Assembly: GCA_031271525.1 (NCBI GenBank)
Contig: JAISVO010000090.1
Span: forward strand, 1 to 28,820
Reading direction: 5' to 3'
DNA: 28,820 nt
Origin: Oscillospiraceae bacterium
Lineage (GTDB): Bacteria; Bacillota; Clostridia; Oscillospirales; UBA929
Below, piece by piece: positions 1-6,540 of the stretch; the stretch's first letter is position 1, and every line of letters begins with the position of its first letter. A program made the translations under genes and the position numbers. The notes beneath the pieces were generated by a model. The model made no database searches. It was not told where the DNA came from and saw only the letters and a program-made list of their open reading frames with translations.

Positions 1-68
1 GCATCCCTCTTCTCCGCAAAGTCCCGATGCTGCGGCGGATTTGGGAATTTTCCAAACATCACGGCTAA
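1..68 (+). CDS. C-terminal end of an unidentified gene (5' end outside window)
   Basis: One plus-strand frame is open from the window edge and ends in a TAA at 66-68, two bases before a strong hairpin. The visible tail is basic and aromatic, with PMLRRIWEFSKHHG as the last residues. A stop placed directly against a terminator is the usual end of a real gene, and this is the main support. A second plus-strand frame is also open but runs through the hairpin, so it is less likely. Twenty-odd residues are too few to name a family. The call is tentative. Confidence 0.33.
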   Translation, partial: IPLLRKVPMLRRIWEFSKHHG

Positions 69-481
69 AAGAGGAAGCCGCGCTTTTCCGGCGCGGCTTC
101 CTCTGATTGACAGGGATCACCTTTTGTTATGCGGACTCTGCGGTTGCCGGCGCGGCTGGGAACTGCGCCCGGGGTAGGCCGGAGATGTCCCGCATGATAG
201 GTATCCGTAAAGACCTTTATATCAAGGGTGTTGATCCCGAAGTCCTCCGGGTTCTTTTTTCTGAAAAGCGCCTTCGGGCTGCTGGTATACTGCGCGTATC
301 CGATCATCCCTTTAGCGGTCCTGTACAGATGAAGCGTGTCTTCTAGAATCTTGAATTTTTGATAGGCATGATGCAATACTTTTTTCAATTGTTCTGTGTC
401 GCAGACAACGATATCACCTGGGAATTCTACTTTCTGTTTATAGTGGATACTGATGGATTTTCCGCATGTCCCCACATCCAT
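65..481 (-). CDS. Unrecognised 138-residue protein
   Basis: The minus-strand frame codes for 138 residues with a balanced composition in the first 100 or so (aromatic, charged and hydrophobic residues mixed), which looks like a real globular protein. I recognise no family, signal peptide or membrane segment. The last 30 residues are Arg/Pro/Gly-rich and the frame reads straight through the terminator hairpin, with its stop inside the T-tract. The true protein may therefore have ended earlier and lost its stop by frameshift. The proposed ATG at 481 has a G-run directly against it, so the start is uncertain; a GTG two codons later is possible. The gene is divergent from the XRE gene and convergent with the gene at 1-68. 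Nothing links it to flagella. Confidence 0.45.
   Translation of the reverse strand: MDVGTCGKSISIHYKQKVEFPGDIVVCDTEQLKKVLHHAYQKFKILEDTLHLYRTAKGMIGYAQYTSSPKALFRKKNPEDFGINTLDIKVFTDTYHAGHLRPTPGAVPSRAGNRRVRITKGDPCQSEEAAPEKRGFLF
71..103. terminator. Strong hairpin, probable intrinsic terminator between convergent genes
   Basis: A perfect 13-bp stem (71-83 with 91-103) encloses a 7-base loop. Read on the minus strand the stem is followed by TTTT, so it works best as a terminator for the minus-strand gene at 65-481. On the plus strand it follows the TAA at 66-68 closely and could stop that gene as well. The A/T flank on the plus-strand right side is weak. Confidence 0.65.
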
Positions 482-640
482 GCCCCCATTTATTTGCTAT
501 CTCTAAAATACTTGCGCTATGCTGCATTATGATACCACATAGTCGCATGGGAATGCAACCCCTAGAATGGTAATATTTTATGGGGGGTGGTTCAAATACC
601 TATTCATTCGGAAAATCTGTCATCAGGGGAGTGCGCGTTT

Positions 641-844
641 TTGCGAAATATTGGGTATCGTGTGCAATTCATGAGGACGAAGATGGGGCTATCGCAAGCG
701 GAGCTGGCGGAACGGAGCGGACTGGCCGATTCGACAATTTCACATCTGGAGAGCACATCGGTATACTCCGTAAGCCTTGTCGTTCTATACCGCATAGCCC
801 GTGCTCTTGGCGTCGAGCCGAAGTCCCTGCTCGATTTCGATTGA
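641..844 (+). CDS. Small XRE-family helix-turn-helix DNA-binding protein
   Basis: The 67-residue protein is essentially one Cro/C1-type helix-turn-helix domain. It has the typical IGYRVQFMRTKMGLSQAELA opening, then AERSGL, the recognition stretch STISHLES and the closing IARALGVEPKSLLDF. I chose the TTG at 641 because AGGGGAG (625-631) precedes it at a normal distance. A longer version from a GTG at 587 is open, but a G-run abuts that start. Proteins of this family bind operators as dimers and are usually repressors; no ligand or partner domain is present. It sits at the head of the flagellar cluster, about 120 bases before the sigma-28 promoter of fliK. A role in flagellar control, as for SinR/SlrR in Bacillus, is only a guess from position. 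Confidence 0.82.
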   Translation: MRNIGYRVQFMRTKMGLSQAELAERSGLADSTISHLESTSVYSVSLVVLYRIARALGVEPKSLLDFD

Positions 845-876
845 TCCGATGGAACCTCATGTGGGCGAACTTACCC

Positions 877-904
877 CACAGGACGCCCGCGCAGGCGTCC
901 TGTG
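877..904. terminator. Hairpin after the XRE gene, possible terminator
   Basis: An 11-bp perfect stem (877-887 with 894-904) with a 6-base loop lies 33 bases after the XRE stop codon. No T-run follows directly; T-rich sequence comes only at about 933-945. It may be a weak terminator separating the regulator from the hook operon, or an RNA-stabilising structure. Confidence 0.4.
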
Positions 905-960
905 CCTGTCAAAAAGGAATAGTGCAGAAGCCGTTTTTCTTTTTTAACGCAAAAAAAGAT

Positions 961-987
961 TAAAGGTTATCCGGAGCCGTACGATAT
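961..987 (+). promoter_or_regulatory. Sigma-28 (FliA/SigD) promoter of fliK-flgD-flgE
   Basis: TAAA at 961-964, a spacer of exactly 15 bases, then TACGATAT at 980-987. The known sigma-28 consensus in Gram-positives is TAAA, about 15 bases, GCCGATAT, so the -35 box is perfect and the -10 box matches at 6 of 8 positions. Transcription would start near 994, giving a leader of about 60 bases before the fliK start codon. The sigma factor itself is encoded at 18802 in this window. This is the strongest sigma-28 match seen. Confidence 0.72.
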
Positions 988-1052
988 AACAATCATGCGG
1001 AATTTTCGCACAGTCCGCAAAGCCCACATGAGGCGTGAAAGGAGGCGGGTGG

Positions 1053-3437
1053 ATGAGCAATGTCGGCGCCCTGTCCCATGTTGTAACGGTTCCCCAAGGA
1101 CGGGATGGACCGGGGATCTGGGGGCAAACACCTGAAGGATTCATGGACCTTATAAACGCGCTGATCAGCGCGGGCGAATCGCAGGTCGTCCCAACGGCGG
1201 CGTCAAGCAACACGGCGCAGAACGTAAGCTTTTGGATAGACCCGCGATGGAGCGGTAACCAACCGGCAATCCCAATAGACAAGGATGTCAAAACCGTCGT
1301 AATCCCTTCGGCTTCGGAAGGTCAGGAGGACCTGATGTCGCTGGTGGCCCTGTTGACAGGAGAAGAGGAGAACGGCGATTTTTTGCGCGCTCTGACGCAG
1401 TATATACAGCAAAACGCGGCGTACACGGAGCACACCGCAGCCGAGCATCAAGAGCTTGACCCTCAGGTCGCGTACCACCAAGTAGCCGATCAATTTATCG
1501 CGGCACACCATATCGTCGATACGAAACGTGAGGAGACTCGCCGCAATTCGGATACCCGCGAGGAGAAGACCGGGAGTCTGGCCAAGCAGCTTGAAGATTT
1601 GATCGAGAGCCTGAAACTCCAAGGGGATCAAGGTCTGCCGCCCGAACTCGCAGCCTTACAAATGCTTTGGGGAACCCCCGAACCCCAAGGTCCCGCAGAG
1701 GAAGGTGAAGCGGTTATCAGCGGAACACACGGGCTGATCGAATGGGACCTCAGCAAACCCGTAGCGGAGGTAACCAAAGTCCCCTCTTCCGAGCAAACAC
1801 TGTTTATCATGCCGGAGAAACCGGAAGATAAAGCCACGATGATGAAAAATCCGGCGGAAATCTTAAAAACCCCGGTCAGCTCAGTTCGTCCGGTCAATAC
1901 CTCGGCGGAACAGGCGGCACAGATTGTCCCCGTCATGGCGCAACCGGAAGTCCCCGTAAAGGAAAATTCTGACGTTTTTGGTACGGCACAATCCAAAGCA
2001 CCTATTGTCACGCAAACGGAAACACCTCCCGTACTGGCAATAGCGGAAGCGCCTGTAAGGGTACAAGCGGGCACACCGATAGACACGCATCCAAGCAACC
2101 CGGTTGTAACGGGAACTCCGGCGGAGCGGCAGGTAGTGGAGAACGCCGAGCCGAATATTCAGGCGGTTCGAACGGTTCACACGGTTGGCAGTCCAATTGC
2201 CGAAGCGGTCAATACCGAAAGCGCGGCTCCTGTCCCGGAGGCTGGCATCACGGTTTCTCCCGAGGAAGCCGCAGCGGTTGAAGTAAGCAAAACCTCTCAC
2301 CCGGACAAACCGCTTCTCTCTTACGCAAACGTGGTGGCACGGGCAGTCGCCGGGACAATGCGCTGGACGGCGCCGACGAGGAAGGCCGCCCAAAGCCCGG
2401 AAACCCAACCCGTTGCGCAGGTACAGTCGGCGCTAGAGGTGCGGACAACCACGGCGGAAGTCATGACTTTGCCGGTTGAACAGAACCAGCCTCCGGAACC
2501 GCCACAAACACAGACAACACTGGCGGCGCAGGCAACCGTAGCAGATACGGAACAGACACTGATACAGAACCAAACCGCAGAGACGATCACAGCCGCAGAG
2601 TCCGAAACGGTGTCCGAGGTGGGGCCGGCGGCAAAGGATACGCAAATCTTCCCCGGGCAGCCGGAGGCGCAGGTAAAGCAAACCGAACCGGCGACGGGAA
2701 CAGCGGAGCCCGAAGAGGGCAAAACCGAACTTTCGGACCAGGCCGACAAGACGGTCCGGCTTGAGCGGAAATCAACGATCGAGACGTTAACGACCGTCGA
2801 ACCGACAGTTCAAGCCAGAAGAAACCGCGCGCGTGAGGCGATTTCCCACACTGCCGCGAGTCCCAAAAAGGAGACGGCGGCACCTGCGGACACCTACCAG
2901 TCGGAAGATATGCGGATTACATCGCAGAGCAGCGCGGCCCCGGTACAGGCAGCGGATACAAGCAGTCCCGTGCCGGCACGGCAGGTTTTGGCAAAGGAGA
3001 TCATCGCACAGATCGTCCAGTACTCCCAACAGCCGCGCGAATCCACCGTCCTGCAGATGGAGCTGCACCCGAAATTTCTGGGCAAGATCGAAATTCTTTT
3101 GGAGTCGAGCGGCGGCGGCATCACGGCAAAGCTGAAAAGCGACAACGGCGCGGTGCGTTCCCTCCTTAACGAAAACATTGCGGAACTACGGGATACACTT
3201 CGGCAGGCGGGCATCAATATGAAGGATGTGGAGATCACCGAAAGCAAGCTCCACTTCGGCTTCTCCGACCGGCAGTATCAGCGGCAGGACGAAGCGCGGC
3301 AAGCGCGTCAGGGACATAAACCGGTCCGGATCCAATCCCTCGCGGCGGTGGCCGCCGAAGAGACAGAAACCGTCACGGCGGCATATGAGACCGGACGGGT
3401 AGCCAGTACAGACACAGCGTTTGATTACCGGGCTTAA
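1053..3437 (+). CDS. fliK: Flagellar hook-length control protein FliK
   Basis: FliK is exported during hook growth, measures hook length and makes FlhB switch export from hook to filament proteins. The 794-residue protein has the family shape: a long low-complexity middle rich in Thr, Pro, Ala, Glu and Gln (roughly residues 260-620) and a folded C-terminal hook-length domain at about 643-735. That domain contains LQMELHPKFLGKIEILLESS, SLLNENIAELRDTLRQAGI and a final VEITES. I use the ATG at 1053 because AAAGGAGG at 1038-1045 is 7 bases ahead; an upstream in-frame GTG at 1035 would lie before the ribosome site. It is long for FliK (about 400-500 residues in model species). It is the first gene of a three-gene hook operon with flgD and flgE. 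Confidence 0.93.
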   Translation: MSNVGALSHVVTVPQGRDGPGIWGQTPEGFMDLINALISAGESQVVPTAASSNTAQNVSFWIDPRWSGNQPAIPIDKDVKTVVIPSASEGQEDLMSLVALLTGEEENGDFLRALTQYIQQNAAYTEHTAAEHQELDPQVAYHQVADQFIAAHHIVDTKREETRRNSDTREEKTGSLAKQLEDLIESLKLQGDQGLPPELAALQMLWGTPEPQGPAEEGEAVISGTHGLIEWDLSKPVAEVTKVPSSEQTLFIMPEKPEDKATMMKNPAEILKTPVSSVRPVNTSAEQAAQIVPVMAQPEVPVKENSDVFGTAQSKAPIVTQTETPPVLAIAEAPVRVQAGTPIDTHPSNPVVTGTPAERQVVENAEPNIQAVRTVHTVGSPIAEAVNTESAAPVPEAGITVSPEEAAAVEVSKTSHPDKPLLSYANVVARAVAGTMRWTAPTRKAAQSPETQPVAQVQSALEVRTTTAEVMTLPVEQNQPPEPPQTQTTLAAQATVADTEQTLIQNQTAETITAAESETVSEVGPAAKDTQIFPGQPEAQVKQTEPATGTAEPEEGKTELSDQADKTVRLERKSTIETLTTVEPTVQARRNRAREAISHTAASPKKETAAPADTYQSEDMRITSQSSAAPVQAADTSSPVPARQVLAKEIIAQIVQYSQQPRESTVLQMELHPKFLGKIEILLESSGGGITAKLKSDNGAVRSLLNENIAELRDTLRQAGINMKDVEITESKLHFGFSDRQYQRQDEARQARQGHKPVRIQSLAAVAAEETETVTAAYETGRVASTDTAFDYRA

Positions 3438-3452
3438 GAAGGAGGAAAAAAG

Positions 3453-4145
3453 ATGGATGCCGGAACCGTGGGGTCAGCGCTTTCAATTACCGAACAGTAC
3501 GCGCCTCCGGCGGCAAAAGCCGCCAACAAGTCACTGGGTAAGGATGAGTTCATGGCGTTGCTGATCGCGCAGCTAAAGAACCAAGACCCGACCGCCCCGA
3601 TTGAAAATGTGGAAATGATCTCCCAAATGACACAGTTCGCGACGATGGAGAGCATCAACGCAATGGGCGTTTCGATGATGCAGAGCCAAGCGTACTCCAT
3701 GATCGGCAAGGGGATCGTCGGACTGATCCGGAATGCCGAAACCGGCGAAACTACCGATGTCATCGGCACGGTGGACGGTGCGGGGATCGAAGCCGGAAAG
3801 CCGTATGTCCTCGTCGGGGAACAGAGGGTCAATGTGGAGGACATTTTGCAGGTCTTTGACAAATCGATCATTGCCGGCAACTCCGAAGGGATCCTCGCGG
3901 CAACCTCGATGGTCGGCAAATATGTACGCGCAAACGTCGGCACAGCGACGCAGCCAAACTATATCGAGGGTAAGGTCGACCGTTGGCAGACCGAGGAAGA
4001 CGTGATCTATATCACCCTTAACGGGCAGAACGTCTCTATCCACCAAGTTATCGCCGTCGCGGAGGACGGCGCGGCGCTGGGCGAACCCCCGGCTCTTCCG
4101 GCTCAGCCAACCGATACCAATCCCCCGGCAGACGCCGAAGTCTAA
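3453..4145 (+). CDS. flgD: Flagellar hook-capping / hook scaffold protein FlgD
   Basis: FlgD caps the growing hook and helps FlgE subunits assemble outside the cell. The diagnostic N-terminal block is present at about residues 27-46 (SLGKDEFMALLIAQLKNQDP), followed by PIENVEMISQMTQFATMESI. A beta-rich domain of the Tudor/Ig kind follows (GTVDGAGIEAGKPYVLV). The protein ends in a Pro-rich tail of about 20 residues. At 230 residues it is of usual size. AAGGAGG lies 7 bases before the ATG, and the gene starts 15 bases after fliK. The small FlbD-like gene often found between flgD and flgE is not here; flbD lies after flgE instead. Confidence 0.95.
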   Translation: MDAGTVGSALSITEQYAPPAAKAANKSLGKDEFMALLIAQLKNQDPTAPIENVEMISQMTQFATMESINAMGVSMMQSQAYSMIGKGIVGLIRNAETGETTDVIGTVDGAGIEAGKPYVLVGEQRVNVEDILQVFDKSIIAGNSEGILAATSMVGKYVRANVGTATQPNYIEGKVDRWQTEEDVIYITLNGQNVSIHQVIAVAEDGAALGEPPALPAQPTDTNPPADAEV

Positions 4146-4185
4146 GAACCAACACCGACTATTACTATTTGGAGGTAAATAAAGT

Positions 4186-5247
4186 ATGATCCGTTCTATG
4201 TACTCCGGCGTCGCCGGGCTGAAAGGCCACCAGTTGAAGATGGATGTCATCGGCAACAATATCGCGAACGTCAATACCTATGGGTTCAAAGCGGGGCGCG
4301 CGACCTTCGCGGATATGTTCAGCCAGACGCTGACCTACGCCACCGGGCCCAACAATGCCGGAACCCTCGGCGGCATGAACGCTCGTCAGATCGGTCTTGG
4401 AACCCTTAGCTCGACGATCGACAACATCCACTCTCCGGGCGCGTTCCAGACGACTGACCGCGCACTCGACACCATGATCATCGACGAGGGCTTTTACACC
4501 GTCACCGACGGCACCAACGTGTACTACACTCGCGCCGGAAACCTTTACCTCGACAGCTTCGGCTACTTAATCGACGCCAGCGGGCATTACGTTATGGGCA
4601 AGATGTTCCTGAACGTTGAAGATTTCCCCGAGGAGGGCGCGCAGGCGGGCAGACTCGCGCTGGACGACGAAGAAAGCCGCATCGCGTGGGGGGAAGGCGC
4701 GGAGGCGCAGCTGTCGGCCGAGCCGGGCGACCCCACCGCGTTCATCAACTATCTGGATGAACAGGGGATGCGGGAAGAGGGAGAGATTGAGGGGCAATAT
4801 ATCTATTACCCCGGCTCCCCCACCGACGAAGAGGGGAACAGCAACTTCAACCAAGGCGACGGAGGGTTTGCCGGACGGATTGTGGTTCCGACCAACTACC
4901 GCCAGATCTCAATCGACGAGGCGGGGATCATCAAGGGACTCAATGAGGACAACATGGCGGTTGACATCGGCGTTGTCATCACGGCGACCTTCATGAATCC
5001 GGGCGGTCTCGACAAAGTCGGCGACAACTTGTATCAGCAGTCCCTGAACTCCGGCGAAGCCGACCTCCTCTTCCCGGGGATTGGACCCAACGGCGCTCTC
5101 AAGGTCGGCGGTTTGGAAATGAGCAACGTAGACCTCGCGAACGAGTTTACCTCGATGATCACCACGCAGCGCGGTTACCAATCCAACTCCCGCGTGATCA
5201 CCGTCTCGGACACACTGCTGGAAGAACTCGTCAACCTGAAACGGTAA
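4186..5247 (+). CDS. flgE: Flagellar hook protein FlgE
   Basis: FlgE polymerises into the curved hook joining the rod to the filament. The N-terminal rod/hook signature is at residues 20-35 (DVIGNNIANVNTYGFK). The C-terminal one is SNVDLANEFTSMITTQRGYQ, near residue 320; both form the inner coiled-coil D0 layer. The middle (about 150-240) is acidic, Gly/Glu-rich and variable, as expected for surface domains. At 353 residues it lies between the short Bacillus and longer Salmonella hook proteins. TTTGGAGG precedes the ATG. It closes the hook operon; a strong hairpin follows 28 bases after its stop. Confidence 0.93.
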   Translation: MIRSMYSGVAGLKGHQLKMDVIGNNIANVNTYGFKAGRATFADMFSQTLTYATGPNNAGTLGGMNARQIGLGTLSSTIDNIHSPGAFQTTDRALDTMIIDEGFYTVTDGTNVYYTRAGNLYLDSFGYLIDASGHYVMGKMFLNVEDFPEEGAQAGRLALDDEESRIAWGEGAEAQLSAEPGDPTAFINYLDEQGMREEGEIEGQYIYYPGSPTDEEGNSNFNQGDGGFAGRIVVPTNYRQISIDEAGIIKGLNEDNMAVDIGVVITATFMNPGGLDKVGDNLYQQSLNSGEADLLFPGIGPNGALKVGGLEMSNVDLANEFTSMITTQRGYQSNSRVITVSDTLLEELVNLKR

Positions 5248-5274
5248 TTTCTGAATATTGCCGCAGCAACCATA

Positions 5275-5308
5275 CGGACAAACCCCGCCGCAATGCGGGG
5301 TTTGTCCG
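5275..5308 (+). terminator. Strong hairpin terminating the fliK-flgD-flgE operon
   Basis: A perfect 14-bp GC-rich stem (5275-5288 with 5295-5308) encloses a 6-base loop, 28 bases after the flgE stop. The U-rich tract (GTTTGTTTTT, about 5316-5325) begins several bases after the stem rather than directly on it, so termination may be partial. Its position between flgE and a separate promoter at 5358 supports a transcript boundary. Confidence 0.65.
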
Positions 5309-5357
5309 CTGAATCGTTTGTTTTTCCGGCAAACGGTGGTAATGTAGAAAAAATGTG

Positions 5358-5386
5358 TTGCTCTTTGGCGTTCAGAGTGGTATAAT
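5358..5386 (+). promoter_or_regulatory. Sigma-A (housekeeping) promoter of the flbD-motA-onward operon
   Basis: TTGCTC at 5358-5363, a 17-base spacer, and a perfect TATAAT at 5381-5386. The -35 box keeps the important TTG, and the spacer is ideal. Transcription would start near 5393, about 35 bases before flbD. It lies between the flgE terminator and flbD, where a new operon would need a promoter. Through it the export gate, switch and fliA would be expressed from the vegetative sigma factor. Confidence 0.78.
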
Positions 5387-5427
5387 ACAGAGCACGGTTA
5401 TATGTTTGGATTACGGAGGTCCGCCTC

Positions 5428-5640
5428 ATGGTTATGGTGACGCGCCTAAACGGGAAAGAGTTTTACATAAACCCTGATTTGATACAGTTTTTGGAGGAAA
5501 CGCCCGATACGGTCATCACCCTCTCCGACGGAAAGAAACTGGTTGCCCGGGAGAAGGCCGAGACGATCATCGAAAGGATCATCCAATACCGTACCGAAAT
5601 TTTTATTAAGCTTCCGGTCCTTAGTAAACAAGACCTATAG
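5428..5640 (+). CDS. flbD: FlbD/SwrD-family flagellar protein
   Basis: This is a 70-residue member of the FlbD family, called SwrD in Bacillus subtilis, where it increases the power of the flagellar motor. The family pattern is clear: MVTRLNGKEFYINPDLIQ, then FLEETPDTVITLSDGKK and a VAREKAETIIERI helix. It is small, without membrane segments. GGAGGT stands 7 bases ahead of the ATG at 5428; a second ATG two codons on is possible. It sits just before motA, a common neighbourhood that fits a stator-linked job. Confidence 0.9.
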   Translation: MVMVTRLNGKEFYINPDLIQFLEETPDTVITLSDGKKLVAREKAETIIERIIQYRTEIFIKLPVLSKQDL

Positions 5641-5701
5641 CGGCGCGCCGCTGGGTTTAGCTGAAAAGCGCAACCACATTTCACCTTTTGTGGAGGGAAA
5701 T

Positions 5702-6496
5702 ATGGATATCACCACGATACTGGGCATTGTCCTCGCGTTCGTATTTATGATCATCGGTATCTTCTGGGGCGGCGGCGCACTGCCCGCATTCGTAGACGAG
5801 TCTTCGGTTATGATCACCATCGGCGGCACACTGGCCGGGATTCTCTCCTCCTACACCATAAGCGACTTTATGCAGCTGCCCAAGATCATGGGCAATGCTT
5901 TCAAACAGCATGTTTTCGACCCGATCGGCGGAATCAACACCATCGTCACCCTCGCGAACATCGCCCGTAAGGAAGGAATGCTGGCGCTGGAGGAGAAGGT
6001 CAACGAGCTTGAGGAAGATTTTTTGAAGAAGGGCGTCATGCTGGTGGTCGACGGCACCGACCCTGAGCTTGTAAAGAACATCATGGAGGCGGAGCTAGGC
6101 GCGATTGAGAGCCGCCACCAGAAGGGCGTCGGGATGGTCGAGCTGATTGGCGCGCTCGGACCGGCGTACGGTATGCTCGGCACGCTGATCGGCCTGATCA
6201 TCATGCTTGGGAATCTCAGCGACCCGAGCGCGCTGGGAAGCGGTATGGCGGCGGCGTTAGTGACGACCTTCTACGGTTCGATTATCGCGAACACCATCTG
6301 TATTCCGATCGCGGCGAAGCTTAAGGTTTCCTCAGGCAATGAAATGCTGTATAAAGAGATCCTTCTGGAAGGGCTGCTTTCGATCCAAGCGGGGGAGAAC
6401 CCCCGTATTATCGAGGAGAAGCTATATTCTTTCCTGCCTCGCGCCGCGAAGGAACAGCCCAAGAAAGAAGACGACGAACTGCCCCCTTCGGAATAA
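5702..6496 (+). CDS. motA: Flagellar motor stator protein MotA
   Basis: MotA and MotB form the ion-conducting stator that drives rotation. The 264-residue protein has four membrane segments (about residues 5-25, 33-51, 145-170 and 183-205) and a cytoplasmic loop. Landmark residues are visible: Arg89 and Glu97/Glu98 in the rotor-facing loop (ARKEGMLALEE), and prolines 154 (GALGPAYGMLGTLIGLI) and 202. The region NLSDPSALGSGMAAALVTTF resembles the PomA/MotP type. The ATG at 5702 has GGAGGG five bases upstream; longer in-frame starts would overlap flbD and lack a site. The C-terminal tail is charged (KKEDDELPPSE). Confidence 0.95.
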   Translation: MDITTILGIVLAFVFMIIGIFWGGGALPAFVDESSVMITIGGTLAGILSSYTISDFMQLPKIMGNAFKQHVFDPIGGINTIVTLANIARKEGMLALEEKVNELEEDFLKKGVMLVVDGTDPELVKNIMEAELGAIESRHQKGVGMVELIGALGPAYGMLGTLIGLIIMLGNLSDPSALGSGMAAALVTTFYGSIIANTICIPIAAKLKVSSGNEMLYKEILLEGLLSIQAGENPRIIEEKLYSFLPRAAKEQPKKEDDELPPSE

Positions 6497-6540
6497 TCCG
6501 AAGCGAGGCCTTGACTGTTGATTGAAAGGGGGAGCCGAAC

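Noticed and set aside
1628..2408. Minus-strand frames opposite the middle of fliK, one Cys/Thr/Ser-rich
   Set aside because: The odd composition is explained by the repetitive Thr/Pro/Glu codons of the sense strand.
1860..2600. Possible CRISPR-like or DNA repeat array in the fliK middle region
   Set aside because: The repetition is at the level of amino-acid composition only; no regularly spaced identical DNA repeats are present.
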